The translations under genes were made by a program, and so were the position numbers. DNA of 64,000 nt from PALSA-270 sp963770915 (GTDB lineage: Bacteria > Acidobacteriota > Terriglobia > Terriglobales > Acidobacteriaceae). Of the stretch, positions 9,681 through 18,681 are shown piece by piece (position 1 is the stretch's first letter; each line of letters opens with the position of its first letter). Where the stretch lies: assembly GCA_963770915.1 (NCBI GenBank), contig CAVYRG010000001.1:1364001-1428000 (forward strand), in the 5' to 3' direction. The notes below the pieces were generated by a model that worked only from the letters and a program-made list of their open reading frames with translations, did no database searches and was not told the DNA's origin.

Positions 9681-10476
9681 ATGTCTTCGAAAACTTTCTC
9701 TATTGGTCTCGCTCTTGCCGCTTGGTTTGTCTTCTTATCCACTTTCGCCTTCGCACAACAGACCTCAGCCGCCGGAACTCACTCCGCAGGAACTCGCCAA
9801 ACAGAAACTCGAGGACTATCGCAAATCGAAAATGGCCACCTGGATGAGCGACTTTGGCGAACTCGCCCGCTACCGCCAGGCGGATGCCGAACTGAAGCCT
9901 CCCGCGCCAGGCGAGAACCGCGTCGTTTTTATGGGCGATTCCATCACCGACATCTGGAATCTGGCAGAGTCGTTCCCTGGCAAACCCTACATCAACCGCG
10001 GCATTAGCGGCCAGACCACTCCGCAGATGCTCATCCGCTTCCGTCCCGAGGTCATCGATCTGCATCCCAAAGTCGTCGTCATTCTCGCCGGAACCAATGA
10101 CATCGCCGGCAACACCGGCCCTATGCGGCTGGAGGATATCGAAAGCAATCTCGCCTCCATGGCAGAGCTGGCGCGCCTCCACGGCATTCGCGTGGTCTTG
10201 TCGTCGCTGTTGCCCATCAACGACTACACCCCGCGAGCGCAGCCCTTCTTCCTGCAGCGCTCGCCGGAAAAAATTCTCGAACTCAACCGCTGGATCAAGG
10301 ACTACTGCGCGAAAAACGGCTGCGTTCACCTCGACTACTTCCGTGCGATGGTCGACGACAAAGGATTCCTGAAGGCCGATCTCACCGAGGACGGACTCCA
10401 TCCCAATAAAGCCGGCTTCGCCGTCATGGCTCCGCTGGCCGAAGCTGCCATCGAGAGAGCGCTGCGCATGAAGTGA
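9681..10476 (+). CDS. secreted SGNH/GDSL-type hydrolase, frameshifted near the signal peptide
   Basis: The ATG at 9681 has a GGGAG ribosome site and encodes a textbook signal peptide (MSSKTFSIGLALAAW, cut near AFAQQ). Around 9768 the frame must shift by one base to enter the catalytic domain: VVFMGDSITD (block I, nucleophile Ser), GISGQT (block II), VVILAGTNDI (block III) and DGLHPNKAGF (block V, Asp and His). The catalytic frame is open back to an ATG at 9676, but that ATG abuts the GGGAG and has no room for ribosome binding. Repairing one extra base gives a protein of about 264 residues. Likely a periplasmic carbohydrate esterase or lipase. Confidence 0.85.
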
Positions 10477-10566
10477 GTCCGAACGGCAGCGGCTCACCCT
10501 TGTGCGGTACACTCGGGAGCGCAAATTCAACCGCCTTGCGATTTCATCCGTGGAAAGGGTCTAGCC

Positions 10567-11730
10567 ATGCCGGATTCGCCTGCAGGTCTTTCGAAAAGTG
10601 AGTTCACTCGCCGCGGCTTTCTTGCCAAAGTCGGCAAAGGCTTCGCCGCCGCCAACGTGGCTGCGTTCCTGCTCAAAGACGCTGCCGCGCAGCAGCCGCA
10701 TCTGGTGGTTCCCGAGCCTCCCGGCAAGAAGATGGGCTACGCCATCGTCGGCCTTGGCGAGCTTGCTATTCACCAGATTCTTCCCGCCTTCGCCGAATGC
10801 GACAAATCAAAGCCGGTTGCCTTCGTCAGCGGCCATCCCGAGAAAGCCCACCAGCTCGCCCTGCGCTACAACATCGATCCCAAGAACATTTACAACTACG
10901 AGAACTACGATTCCATCAAAGACAACCCGGACGTCGACGTCATCTACATTGTGCTGCCCAACAGCATGCACGCCGAGTACACCATCCGCGGGCTGCAGGC
11001 GGGCAAGCACGTGCTGTGTGAGAAGCCCATGGCCACCACTCCGGCCGAATGCCAGGCCATGATCGACGCCGGCCGCAAAGCCAATCGCAAGTTGATGATC
11101 GCCTACCGCTGCCGCTATGAGCCTTTCAATCAGGCCATGATTCGCATGGCGCACAACCAGGAACTCGGGCCGGTCAAAATCATTCACGGCGACGCCGGCT
11201 TCAACATCGTCGATCCCAATCAGTGGCGTTTGAAGAAGGCCATGTCCGGAGGCGGCTCGCTGATGGATATTGGCATCTACGCCCTCAACGCCGCCCGCTA
11301 CATCGCCGGCGAAGAGCCCACCGCGGTCAACGCCATGTGGTACAGCACGCCCGGCGATGTTCGCTTTAAGGAAGTCGAAGAGACCATCAACTTCCAACTG
11401 CGCTTTCCCAGCGGCATTCTGGCCAACTGCACGTCTGACTACAGCAGCGCTTACCGCTCCAGCTTTCGCGCCATCGCTACCCAGGGATATTTCGAGCTCG
11501 ACCCGGCCATGTCTTACACCGGCCTGCGCCTGCGGGTGAATCGTGGCGATGATCTGGAAGAGGTAATGCTGAATCCCGTCAACCACTTCGCCGCCGAGAT
11601 GGAGCACATGTCGACCTGCGTAATGGAAGACAAAACTCCGCTCACCCCCGGCGAGGAGGGTTTGCACGATCTGACTGTCATGATGGCGATCTACCAGGCT
11701 TGCCAGAGCGGCAGCACGATCAAGCTGTGA
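10567..11730 (+). CDS. Tat-exported Gfo/Idh/MocA family oxidoreductase
   Basis: 387 residues. A twin-arginine signal (TRRGFLAKVGKGFAAANVAA) at residues 14-33 indicates folded export with bound NADP. The Rossmann fold follows (YAIVGLGELAIHQILPAF near residue 58), then VLCEKPMATT near residue 150 with the catalytic lysine of the EKP motif, and a C-terminal substrate domain (GGGSLMDIGIYALNAARY). It resembles glucose-fructose oxidoreductase, which oxidises one sugar while reducing another in the periplasm. Substrate unproven. A downstream hairpin probably ends the transcript. Confidence 0.88.
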   Translation: MPDSPAGLSKSEFTRRGFLAKVGKGFAAANVAAFLLKDAAAQQPHLVVPEPPGKKMGYAIVGLGELAIHQILPAFAECDKSKPVAFVSGHPEKAHQLALRYNIDPKNIYNYENYDSIKDNPDVDVIYIVLPNSMHAEYTIRGLQAGKHVLCEKPMATTPAECQAMIDAGRKANRKLMIAYRCRYEPFNQAMIRMAHNQELGPVKIIHGDAGFNIVDPNQWRLKKAMSGGGSLMDIGIYALNAARYIAGEEPTAVNAMWYSTPGDVRFKEVEETINFQLRFPSGILANCTSDYSSAYRSSFRAIATQGYFELDPAMSYTGLRLRVNRGDDLEEVMLNPVNHFAAEMEHMSTCVMEDKTPLTPGEEGLHDLTVMMAIYQACQSGSTIKL

Positions 11731-11777
11731 GTCCGGTTTTTTCGTGAAGGATCTTGAAAGTACTGTCTTTTCGAGCG

Positions 11778-11811
11778 GCATGAGATCGTCCTCTTGCGGA
11801 CGATCTCATGC
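11778..11811. terminator. bidirectional stem-loop terminator between convergent genes
   Basis: A perfect 14-bp inverted repeat (GCATGAGATCGTCC and its complement) surrounds the six-base loop TCTTGC. Outer bases TTTTCGA and TCGAGAAA extend it with one bulge, so T runs flank it on both strands. It sits between the convergent oxidoreductase and beta-helix genes, so it fits a shared terminator. Confidence 0.75.
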
Positions 11812-11862
11812 AGTCGAGAAACCTGCTTTTTCATCGGAAGCGAATTTCTAGCGGGAATGTCC

Positions 11863-14802
11863 CTACCAGCCCGCCGCCACGGTGCGAATCGCATACAGCG
11901 ACCCGCGCGCGCCGATAAACAGCGTACGGTGATCCGGTCCGCCGAAAGCCAGGCTTCCCGGCCGCTCCGGCAACTCCAGCAGGCCAATGCGTTTCCCTTT
12001 GCGGTTGTACACATAGACCTGCCCACTCGCAATGTAAACATTGCCCGACTGATCGGCGACCACCGAAGTTCCGCCGCGCTCGGCAAACAGCGTGGTCGAG
12101 AGCATGAAGTTGTTGTCAAGTGTCGCCGAGTAGGTCTTGGCATCGTCCTCGCTAGTGATGAACTGCCCGTTCCCCGCCGGCGTGAACACCGCCATCTGCG
12201 AGCTTTGCAGAATCGGGCGCCAGGTTCCTCCCGCCATGATCGCAGTGTTGGTGCCGGGAGCGTAGAAATATCCGCGATGCTCGTTCTCGATGGCGCTGAT
12301 GATCGCCGTATTGCTGCCGCGCCGGTACACATAGCCACGATGCGCCAGCATATCCATCAGCGTGGAAAGTTCATTGTGCAGCCCGACCGGCAGCAGCAGC
12401 GCCATGGCCGGAGCGGGCGCAGCTTCGCTGACCTCCTTGGCCGGGCCCGGCCGATCCGTGCGCAAGCTGAAAACCGCCTTTTCATTGGCTACGATCAGCA
12501 GCGTGGAGGGCGCGACATATCCCAGCACCATCGGCGAGCCCGGAATCTCTGCCATCAGCTCTACCTGCTTGCTGGTTTCGTTCCAGCGATAGATTTTGTG
12601 CATGGCGGCGTCGGTAAAGAACACATGGCCGGCAGCGTCGGAAACCAGGCCTGAAGCGTTGCTGAAACCGGTCGCCAGCCGCGCCAGTTTGGCTCCTCGC
12701 GCAAACCCGCGCGGAGCAGCGATTTTGGCGTGCTTGAGTTTCCGCAAGATGGCAAAATGCGCGAAGTCGTGGGCGCGTACCGCGACGCCGCTTCCCTCTT
12801 CGAACACGCTGTTGTCAAACGCCAGCCGCGTCTGGCTGAACACTTTCACGTTCTCGAAATTGACCTGCAGCGAATTGCGCACCGTGACCGCATACAGCTT
12901 GGGCAGTACGTTGCGAGACACGCGATACATGTACGTGTTGGCGAAAGTCAGATTGCGGGAATCCTCGATCTCCACCGCAATCGCGTCGGCTCCGGCGGGA
13001 TTCTCTTCCTCCGTTTGCAGCGCGAAAATCGTCCAGTTCTTCACGTTGTGAAACTGGGTTTCCACGTGGATGTGATGCTCGCAGGAAAGCTGGTACACGC
13101 GGCTCGGAGTCGATGTATTCTCCACCCACAGGCCAACTTTGGAGAAAGAACCGTGAGTCCACAGCCCGCGAAAAATTCCGCCGCCTCCGTCTTTTACCCA
13201 GAGGTCGGGATTTTGCATCTCGAAAGAGCGCGTGTACCGCCCGCGTTCTTGCGGGGTAAACGGACGCGGCTTCGGCCCTGCCGGAGAAAGCGCAGCATTG
13301 TAAAAGCTGCGGCCCGGAATGAACGTCACGTCTTCCAGCAGAGACTTGGCGCCCGCCATCCACAGCACGCCGCCGGCGCGCGGATTGCCTACCCCGGTCG
13401 CCACGCCGATTCCAGTGACCATGTTCGTGCCGCCGTGCGGTGCGATCAGCAGCGCCATGGCTGCGCCATCGCCTTGAAACTGCGGTTCGTCATCGAGCAA
13501 CTCCAACTGCGTGGTTCCGGGATTCAGCCCGATCAGCACCGTATTTGGCCGGAGCGTTAGCGATCCCGTCAGGCGGTACATGCCTTGCGGCAGAAACAGG
13601 ACCGGATGCTGATCGATCGCCGCCTGCAGCGCCGCGGTGTCGTCGGTGCCTCCGTCTCCTTTCACGCCGAGCGAATGCACATTCACCCAGCTATCCATCG
13701 GCGGCAGCGCCGGAATGTCGCTGGCCACCGGCGCACGCATACGCGCAAGCCTTCTCTCGCGATGGTGCATCAGGATTCCCCGCTCCCGGCCGTTTTCGTC
13801 AATGTCTAATCCCAGACTGAAGGAAGTTTCGACATAGAACTTCGCCGAAGCGCGGAAATGAAACTTTGCCAAACCGCCGCCCTGCACGAACTGCTTAACC
13901 TGGGCGCAGGCGGTGTTTTCCAGCGCCACTTCCGAGCGGAAATTCTGCGCGTCACCCAGAACCAGCGCTGCGGTGCGAATCTCTTCCATCTGCAAGTCGC
14001 GCCCGTAAAGCTGTTCCACTTGGCCATCGGCGATTTCAACTGCGACCGGAACGTGGGAAAAGCGGTCGCGGATCAAGGTCATCCCGGCTTCCTGCGTGTG
14101 GATGGCGGCAATGCTCTGCCCTTCGAAACTGGAGTCCATCAGCAAAAACTGCCAGGCGGGCGAAGTCTTCTTGGTCACGATCCCATATTGACCGCCATAC
14201 ATATGAATGTCGCTGGCCTGATTGCCGATATCTTCGAGCGCCGCGCGCGCCGAGCCGAGATGAAAATCCATGTGCGTGAGCACGCCATGCTGCGCCACGT
14301 GAAAGCGAATGGCGACCGCCGCCGGATTTCCTTCTTCCAGCTGGAAGTCAATATTGCTCATGCCGCTGTAGAAGGTGAACTCGGTCGCATCCACCACCGG
14401 CGCGCCCGGCTCCGGCCTGCGGTCGGCGAAGAAAATCATGTAACGGCCCGCGCCTTCCTGGAATCCTGGCGTATTCTTTCCCAGAACAAACACCGGACGC
14501 TCGGGCCCGTAGCCGATCAGCCGAATGCCTTCCCACACGTAGACCGTCTTGCCCAGGCGATAGCGCCCGCTGGGAATCAGGACCACTCCCTGGTGCGTCG
14601 TCTCCTCCACGCGATTGATCGCCTGCTGCAAAGCGTCCGAGTCGTCGGCAACCCCGTCGCCGTGCACGCCAAATTGGCCTTTCTCGAGATAGACCGCGAG
14701 AGGATCATCCGGCCGCAGCGGATAGTAGGAACTCGCGCACAGCGGCGCAGCCGAGGCGAGGGCCAGGGCCGCCGTGGCCAGAGAGCGAAGTGGTCGCTTC
14801 AA
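11863..14802 (-). CDS. secreted pectate-lyase-3/GH55-like double beta-helix protein with C-terminal beta-propeller
   Basis: 979 residues from a TTG at 14802, chosen because it gives MKRPLRSLATAALALASAA, a clean signal peptide, with GGAG eight bases upstream. Two copies of the pectate-lyase-3 entry motif are present: GVHGDGVADDSDALQQAI near residue 45 and GVKGDGGTDDTAALQAAI near 379. This two-helix layout is that of GH55 exo-beta-1,3-glucanases and phage-tail-like polysaccharide enzymes. From about residue 710 the chain changes to NHL/SMP-30-like propeller strands (GHVFFTDAAMHKIYRW, GNVYIASGQVYVYNRKG). Probably degrades or binds an extracellular polysaccharide; substrate unknown. Divergent from the HAD gene. 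Confidence 0.8.
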   Translation of the reverse strand: MKRPLRSLATAALALASAAPLCASSYYPLRPDDPLAVYLEKGQFGVHGDGVADDSDALQQAINRVEETTHQGVVLIPSGRYRLGKTVYVWEGIRLIGYGPERPVFVLGKNTPGFQEGAGRYMIFFADRRPEPGAPVVDATEFTFYSGMSNIDFQLEEGNPAAVAIRFHVAQHGVLTHMDFHLGSARAALEDIGNQASDIHMYGGQYGIVTKKTSPAWQFLLMDSSFEGQSIAAIHTQEAGMTLIRDRFSHVPVAVEIADGQVEQLYGRDLQMEEIRTAALVLGDAQNFRSEVALENTACAQVKQFVQGGGLAKFHFRASAKFYVETSFSLGLDIDENGRERGILMHHRERRLARMRAPVASDIPALPPMDSWVNVHSLGVKGDGGTDDTAALQAAIDQHPVLFLPQGMYRLTGSLTLRPNTVLIGLNPGTTQLELLDDEPQFQGDGAAMALLIAPHGGTNMVTGIGVATGVGNPRAGGVLWMAGAKSLLEDVTFIPGRSFYNAALSPAGPKPRPFTPQERGRYTRSFEMQNPDLWVKDGGGGIFRGLWTHGSFSKVGLWVENTSTPSRVYQLSCEHHIHVETQFHNVKNWTIFALQTEEENPAGADAIAVEIEDSRNLTFANTYMYRVSRNVLPKLYAVTVRNSLQVNFENVKVFSQTRLAFDNSVFEEGSGVAVRAHDFAHFAILRKLKHAKIAAPRGFARGAKLARLATGFSNASGLVSDAAGHVFFTDAAMHKIYRWNETSKQVELMAEIPGSPMVLGYVAPSTLLIVANEKAVFSLRTDRPGPAKEVSEAAPAPAMALLLPVGLHNELSTLMDMLAHRGYVYRRGSNTAIISAIENEHRGYFYAPGTNTAIMAGGTWRPILQSSQMAVFTPAGNGQFITSEDDAKTYSATLDNNFMLSTTLFAERGGTSVVADQSGNVYIASGQVYVYNRKGKRIGLLELPERPGSLAFGGPDHRTLFIGARGSLYAIRTVAAGW

Positions 14803-14971
14803 CGGGAAGGCTCCAAAATACCTGGGTTCGTTTTTGCCAATGTGCGGCAAATGCCGCGCCATCCGCGAGGTGCAGCCATTGTATCCGCTCTCGCGCCATC
14901 CTGCTGTCTTCCGAAAAAGACAGTCCCTGCGCCGCAGCCCGCAGGGCGATGATTTATTCTGGAAGGACACG

Positions 14972-15673
14972 ATGATTCGCTTCCACCGGCAATTCGACCC
15001 TCATCCGCTCAAGCTGCTGATTTTCGATCTTGACGGCACTTTGATTGATTCGCGCCTCGATCTGGTGCATTCGGTCAACGCCGCGCTCCGCCACCTGGGG
15101 CGGACGGAACTGCCCGACGATCTGATTGCCAGCTATGTCGGCGACGGCGCGCCCACGCTCATCCGCCGCACGCTAGGGCCTGACGCCGACGATGACGCGC
15201 TGGTGCGGCGCGGGCTGGAATATTTTCTGAGCTACTATCGCGAACACAAACTTGACCACACTCGCCTGTACGACGGAGTGCCGCAAGCTCTCGCCGCGAT
15301 TCGCAATTCGGGAAACGGCCAGCCGCGTAAGATGGCCGTGTTGTCGAACAAGCCGGTTGTTCCCACCCGCGCCATCGTTCAAGAACTCGGGCTCGGGGAA
15401 TTTTTCTCCAGCGTTTACGGCGGCAATAGCTTTCAAACCAAAAAGCCCGACCCTGAGGGAGCGCAAACCATCCTGCGCGAAGCCGGGGTTCGCCCCGAGG
15501 AAACGTTGCTGGTCGGGGATTCCGGGGTGGACGTCGCCACCGGGCGCAATGCCGGCCTGTGGACCTGTGGCGTGAGCTACGGCTTTGCGCCGCAGAGCTT
15601 AGAGAGTAATCCGCCGGATGTTTCCCTCGATCGGCCACAGGAGTTGGCTGAACTTTTCGGGGCTGGCGTTTAA
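14972..15673 (+). CDS. gph: HAD-superfamily phosphatase, phosphoglycolate phosphatase-like
   Basis: 233 residues from ATG 14972, with GGAAGGA just upstream. Motif I LLIFDLDGTLIDS (Asp nucleophile and acid/base) is near residue 20, motif II AVLSNKP near 123, the conserved lysine at TKKPDPEG near 160, and motif IV LLVGDSGVDV near 181. A helical cap lies between motifs I and II (C1 cap). The layout matches Gph, which removes phosphoglycolate formed in DNA repair and by oxygenase activity, but close HAD relatives act on other small phosphates. Confidence 0.82.
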   Translation: MIRFHRQFDPHPLKLLIFDLDGTLIDSRLDLVHSVNAALRHLGRTELPDDLIASYVGDGAPTLIRRTLGPDADDDALVRRGLEYFLSYYREHKLDHTRLYDGVPQALAAIRNSGNGQPRKMAVLSNKPVVPTRAIVQELGLGEFFSSVYGGNSFQTKKPDPEGAQTILREAGVRPEETLLVGDSGVDVATGRNAGLWTCGVSYGFAPQSLESNPPDVSLDRPQELAELFGAGV

Positions 15674-16139
15674 GACCGCTCCTTCCCGCTGTATTAGCTA
15701 TTAGATAATATATTTATGATTTGGCCGAGTTTCCGATACCGGAAAATGGCGACAAATCAGGCCTATGCCATAGAGACCAAATGGTTTGCAGCGCCTGAAA
15801 CCTTTACTTTGTTGGCGACACAAACTTCGCGCCAGAATGCCCCAGGACGCGCTCGGGCCGCCGGACAGCCAATGCGGCCCCGAAAGCGTAGCGGACGTCC
15901 TGCGGGCATTCTAACGCAATCTAGGGGCATTCCAGCGAGCGGGCAGCCTGCGATTTCCTCAACGGCCGTGTCGCATACGTCGCAATGGTATTAGCCAGCA
16001 GCTATCTTATTGATTTTTCATGACAACGTTGGAGCTGGCTAAAGCAACCCCTCAACGCCTTTGGCCCTTAAGCCCGAATCTCTCCGGCCACCCTCAGCCG
16101 TTCCTTGCCGTGGCGCATACGGTAAACTGCTGGAGCACA
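15674..16139. other. intergenic region without a supported gene
   Basis: 466 bases. The first 50 are AT-rich (TTAGCTATTAGATAATATATTTATG) and could hold promoter elements. An open frame at 15716-15994 has poor ribosome signals and a low-complexity Arg/Gln-rich product, so it is not called. No tRNA fold or strong hairpin was recognised. Confidence 0.4.
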
Positions 16140-16751
16140 ATGAACTCCAACCATCTCGGCTTCACCCCGCAAGAATTGCGCAAGCTGCGCAGCCTCAAAG
16201 ACCCTTACGGCATTCAGCGTTGGCTCGACGACGCGCCTTACCACCTGGAAGATACCGCCTGGTCTCCGCGGCTGGTGCTGCGCGAAGGAACGGCGCATTG
16301 CCTCGAAGGCGCGATTTTCGGCGCTGCGGCTTTGCGCGCCAACGGCTTCCCGCCCTTGATCATGGACCTCGAAGCCGAGCACGACACCGACCACGTGGTC
16401 GCCATCTATCGCGTGGATGGCCATTGGGGCGCGGTGGCCAAGTCGAATTACACCGGCTGCCGCTTCCGCGAGCCGGTCTATCGCTCGCTGCGCGAGTTGG
16501 CCATGAGCTATTTCAATATCTACTTCAACATGCGCCGCGAGCGCACGCTGCGCACTTTTTCGCGCCCGGTCAACCTCGCACGCTTCGATTCCCAGCAATG
16601 GATGACGACCGAGAAGCCGATCTGGTTCATCGTGACTCATCTTTTCGACATTCCGCACATCAAGCTGCTGCGGGCGGGGATGGCAAAGCGCCTGCACCGC
16701 GTGGATGAGCGGCTGTTCCAGTCGGAAGTCCTGGGCAAGAAGCACAAGTAG
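16140..16751 (+). CDS. conserved protein of unknown function, possibly transglutaminase-like
   Basis: 203 residues from ATG 16140 (TGGAG five bases upstream). GTAHCLEGAIFGAAALRANG near residue 48 places a cysteine at the start of a helix, and DTDHVVAIYR near residue 78 supplies histidine after a beta strand; this Cys-helix then His order is like the papain/transglutaminase fold, but I cannot confirm the third residue. No signal peptide, so cytoplasmic. The frame is open upstream to 16020 without a better start. Confidence 0.6.
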   Translation: MNSNHLGFTPQELRKLRSLKDPYGIQRWLDDAPYHLEDTAWSPRLVLREGTAHCLEGAIFGAAALRANGFPPLIMDLEAEHDTDHVVAIYRVDGHWGAVAKSNYTGCRFREPVYRSLRELAMSYFNIYFNMRRERTLRTFSRPVNLARFDSQQWMTTEKPIWFIVTHLFDIPHIKLLRAGMAKRLHRVDERLFQSEVLGKKHK

Positions 16752-16776
16752 GCGGTCGAGGACTACACTTTGATAC

Positions 16777-17502
16777 ATGAAGCCTGGCATCTGGGCGACA
16801 TTGCTGGTCGTAGTGTCTTTGCTGCCGCTGTCCGCGCCCGCGCAGACCGCCGTCGAGCTGACCGCGGAGCCGCACCATCATCTCCTCTTGCAAAACGATC
16901 AAGTGCGGGTGTTCGGCTTCGCCCTGAAGCCGGGCGAACAAGCTTACGTCAAGCACGAGCACAACTTCCTGTTCACCATGCTCGACGATTGCCAAATGGT
17001 GCTGTGGAGCGAGGGGCAGTCGCCGATCACGAGTTTTATTTTCAAGCAAGGCGACACGCGGCTGTTTTACAGCGGCGCACCGCGCGGCTATCGCAACGAT
17101 CAAACGCAGACCTGCCGCGGCGCGATCGTCGAGTTCCTTGATCCCAAGGTCACAACTTATGGCTTTCAGGCCGACGGGCAATGGGGATATGGGCCGACTT
17201 CGATCGGTAATCCCGTGGACCCGCGGGCAAAGTTCAAAAGCGAATTGGCGCTGGGAACGGCGAGTGTGGCCTATGTGCAGCTTCTGGCGGGGGACTCGTT
17301 TCCTGCGCCGGAAAAGGGCGTCGCCGAGCTATTGATTCCCGTGACGGACGTGGATTTCAAAACCCAGGGCGACATTCATCTTCGCAAGTCTCCTGGAGAA
17401 GCAACCTGGCTGGGCGAGGGGCGCAAATCTGATCTAGAAAATGCCAGCGGAGCACCTTTACGCTTCTTGATGGTGCAGTTGCAGGTCGCACCACCCAAGT
17501 GA
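16777..17502 (+). CDS. secreted cupin-like protein of unknown function
   Basis: 241 residues. Signal peptide MKPGIWATLLVVVSLLPLSA, probably cut after APAQ. The mature part reads as two beta-barrel halves: NDQVRVFGFALKPGEQAYVKHE with KHEHNF supplying possible metal-binding histidines, and a second half with SVAYVQLLAGDSFPAPEKG. This resembles a bicupin whose second half has lost the metal site. Substrate unknown. It starts 25 bases after the upstream gene and may be co-transcribed. Confidence 0.65.
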   Translation: MKPGIWATLLVVVSLLPLSAPAQTAVELTAEPHHHLLLQNDQVRVFGFALKPGEQAYVKHEHNFLFTMLDDCQMVLWSEGQSPITSFIFKQGDTRLFYSGAPRGYRNDQTQTCRGAIVEFLDPKVTTYGFQADGQWGYGPTSIGNPVDPRAKFKSELALGTASVAYVQLLAGDSFPAPEKGVAELLIPVTDVDFKTQGDIHLRKSPGEATWLGEGRKSDLENASGAPLRFLMVQLQVAPPK

Positions 17503-17511
17503 ATGCTTGAG

Positions 17512-17542
17512 ACCACAGAGGACACAGGAAAGCACAGGGGAA
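17512..17542. repeat. dispersed intergenic repeat, copy 1
   Basis: ACCACAGAGGACACAGGAAA and following bases recur at 33151-33180 with one substitution and one single-base gap over about 31 bases. Both copies are intergenic. Confidence 0.7.
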
Positions 17543-17572
17543 TGCAATTCGCTGCGTTGAAAAGTACTGGGC

Positions 17573-18463
17573 ATGACGATTAGAAATGCAATTCCTGCTT
17601 TGGCCGTGGCTCTAGCCTTCGCACTAACCTCCAGCCGCGCACGCGCGCAACAACCGGCGAACGCTCCTGCTCCAGCGCTCGAGGACGCGCAGATTCACGA
17701 CCTGATCCGCCGTGCTTCCGAGCGCGATCTGGAAAATGACAAGCAGGCGCGCGACTACACCTACATCGAGCGCGAGGAGGAGAGGAAGCTGGACGGCAAG
17801 GGCCAAGTGAAATCCGCCGAGTCCAAGACCCATGAAATCATGGAACTCTACGGCGAGCCGGTGGAACGGCTGATCGCCAAGGACGACCAACCCCTTTCCG
17901 GCAAAGAGGCTGCGAAAGAGGAAGATCGCATCCAGAAGCTGATGGAGAAACGCAAGAACGAATCCGACGACGAACGCAAAAAGAGGGAGGCGAAGGAAGA
18001 GAAAGATCGCGAACAGGCGCGGGAGTTCGTGAAAGAAATCAACGACGCCTACAACTTTCACTTCGCCGGCATGGAGAGCCTGGAAGACCGGGATGCCTAC
18101 GTGATCGATGCCGAACCGCGTCCGGGCTATGAGCCACACAGCAAAGACGCGAAATTTCTACCCCATTTCCGTTTTCGGGTGTGGATCGATAAAGCCGATG
18201 AGGAGTGGGTGAAACTCGACGCAACCTGCATCGACACGGTTGCGATCGGCTGGTTTATCGCGCGCATCCATCCCGGCTCGCACATCCTGATCCAGCAAAC
18301 GCGAGTCAACGACGAGGTGTGGCTGCCCCGGTCCATCGCGCTCAAACTGGACCTGCGCGTGCTGTTCAAAGGCTTGAATCTGGAAGAGGACGTCAGTTAT
18401 CGGGACTACCGGAAGTTCCGTGTGGCCACCAAGATTACGCCGGCGGGAGAAGACCCGCACTAA
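17573..18463 (+). CDS. secreted protein of unknown function with charged coiled-coil insert
   Basis: 296 residues. Signal peptide MTIRNAIPALAVALAFALT, cut near RARAQQ. Residues 40-80 (LIRRASERDLENDKQARDY) are followed by a very charged helical stretch (residues 110-150, rich in EKRKNESDDERKK-type runs), then a beta-rich C-terminal half (FRFRVWIDKADEEWVKLD, VNDEVWLPRSIALKLDLR). The C-terminal half looks like the LolA/outer-membrane-lipoprotein-sorting fold, a weak call. Nothing identifies a ligand. Confidence 0.6.
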   Translation: MTIRNAIPALAVALAFALTSSRARAQQPANAPAPALEDAQIHDLIRRASERDLENDKQARDYTYIEREEERKLDGKGQVKSAESKTHEIMELYGEPVERLIAKDDQPLSGKEAAKEEDRIQKLMEKRKNESDDERKKREAKEEKDREQAREFVKEINDAYNFHFAGMESLEDRDAYVIDAEPRPGYEPHSKDAKFLPHFRFRVWIDKADEEWVKLDATCIDTVAIGWFIARIHPGSHILIQQTRVNDEVWLPRSIALKLDLRVLFKGLNLEEDVSYRDYRKFRVATKITPAGEDPH

Positions 18464-18681
18464 GCGACGAAACTTTGTCGCTCCCCAGCAGACTCCAGAA
18501 ACCATGCTCAGTTTTCCGAATCGTCTCTGAATTTTCACCTTCCCGAGACAAACCTTTTGCAAGCTGCTGACCCGCTGGTGACAAGCGCTACGCTTCCCGC
18601 CCGTAGTGTGTGCGTTGTGCGGCGCAGTCTCGGGCTGCGCCACCAAATTCAGTCGCAAAAGAATTGGAGTGCAGAATCTCT

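Noticed and set aside
15716..15994. 92-residue open frame
   Set aside because: No ribosome site, low-complexity Arg/Gln-rich product, and no family features.
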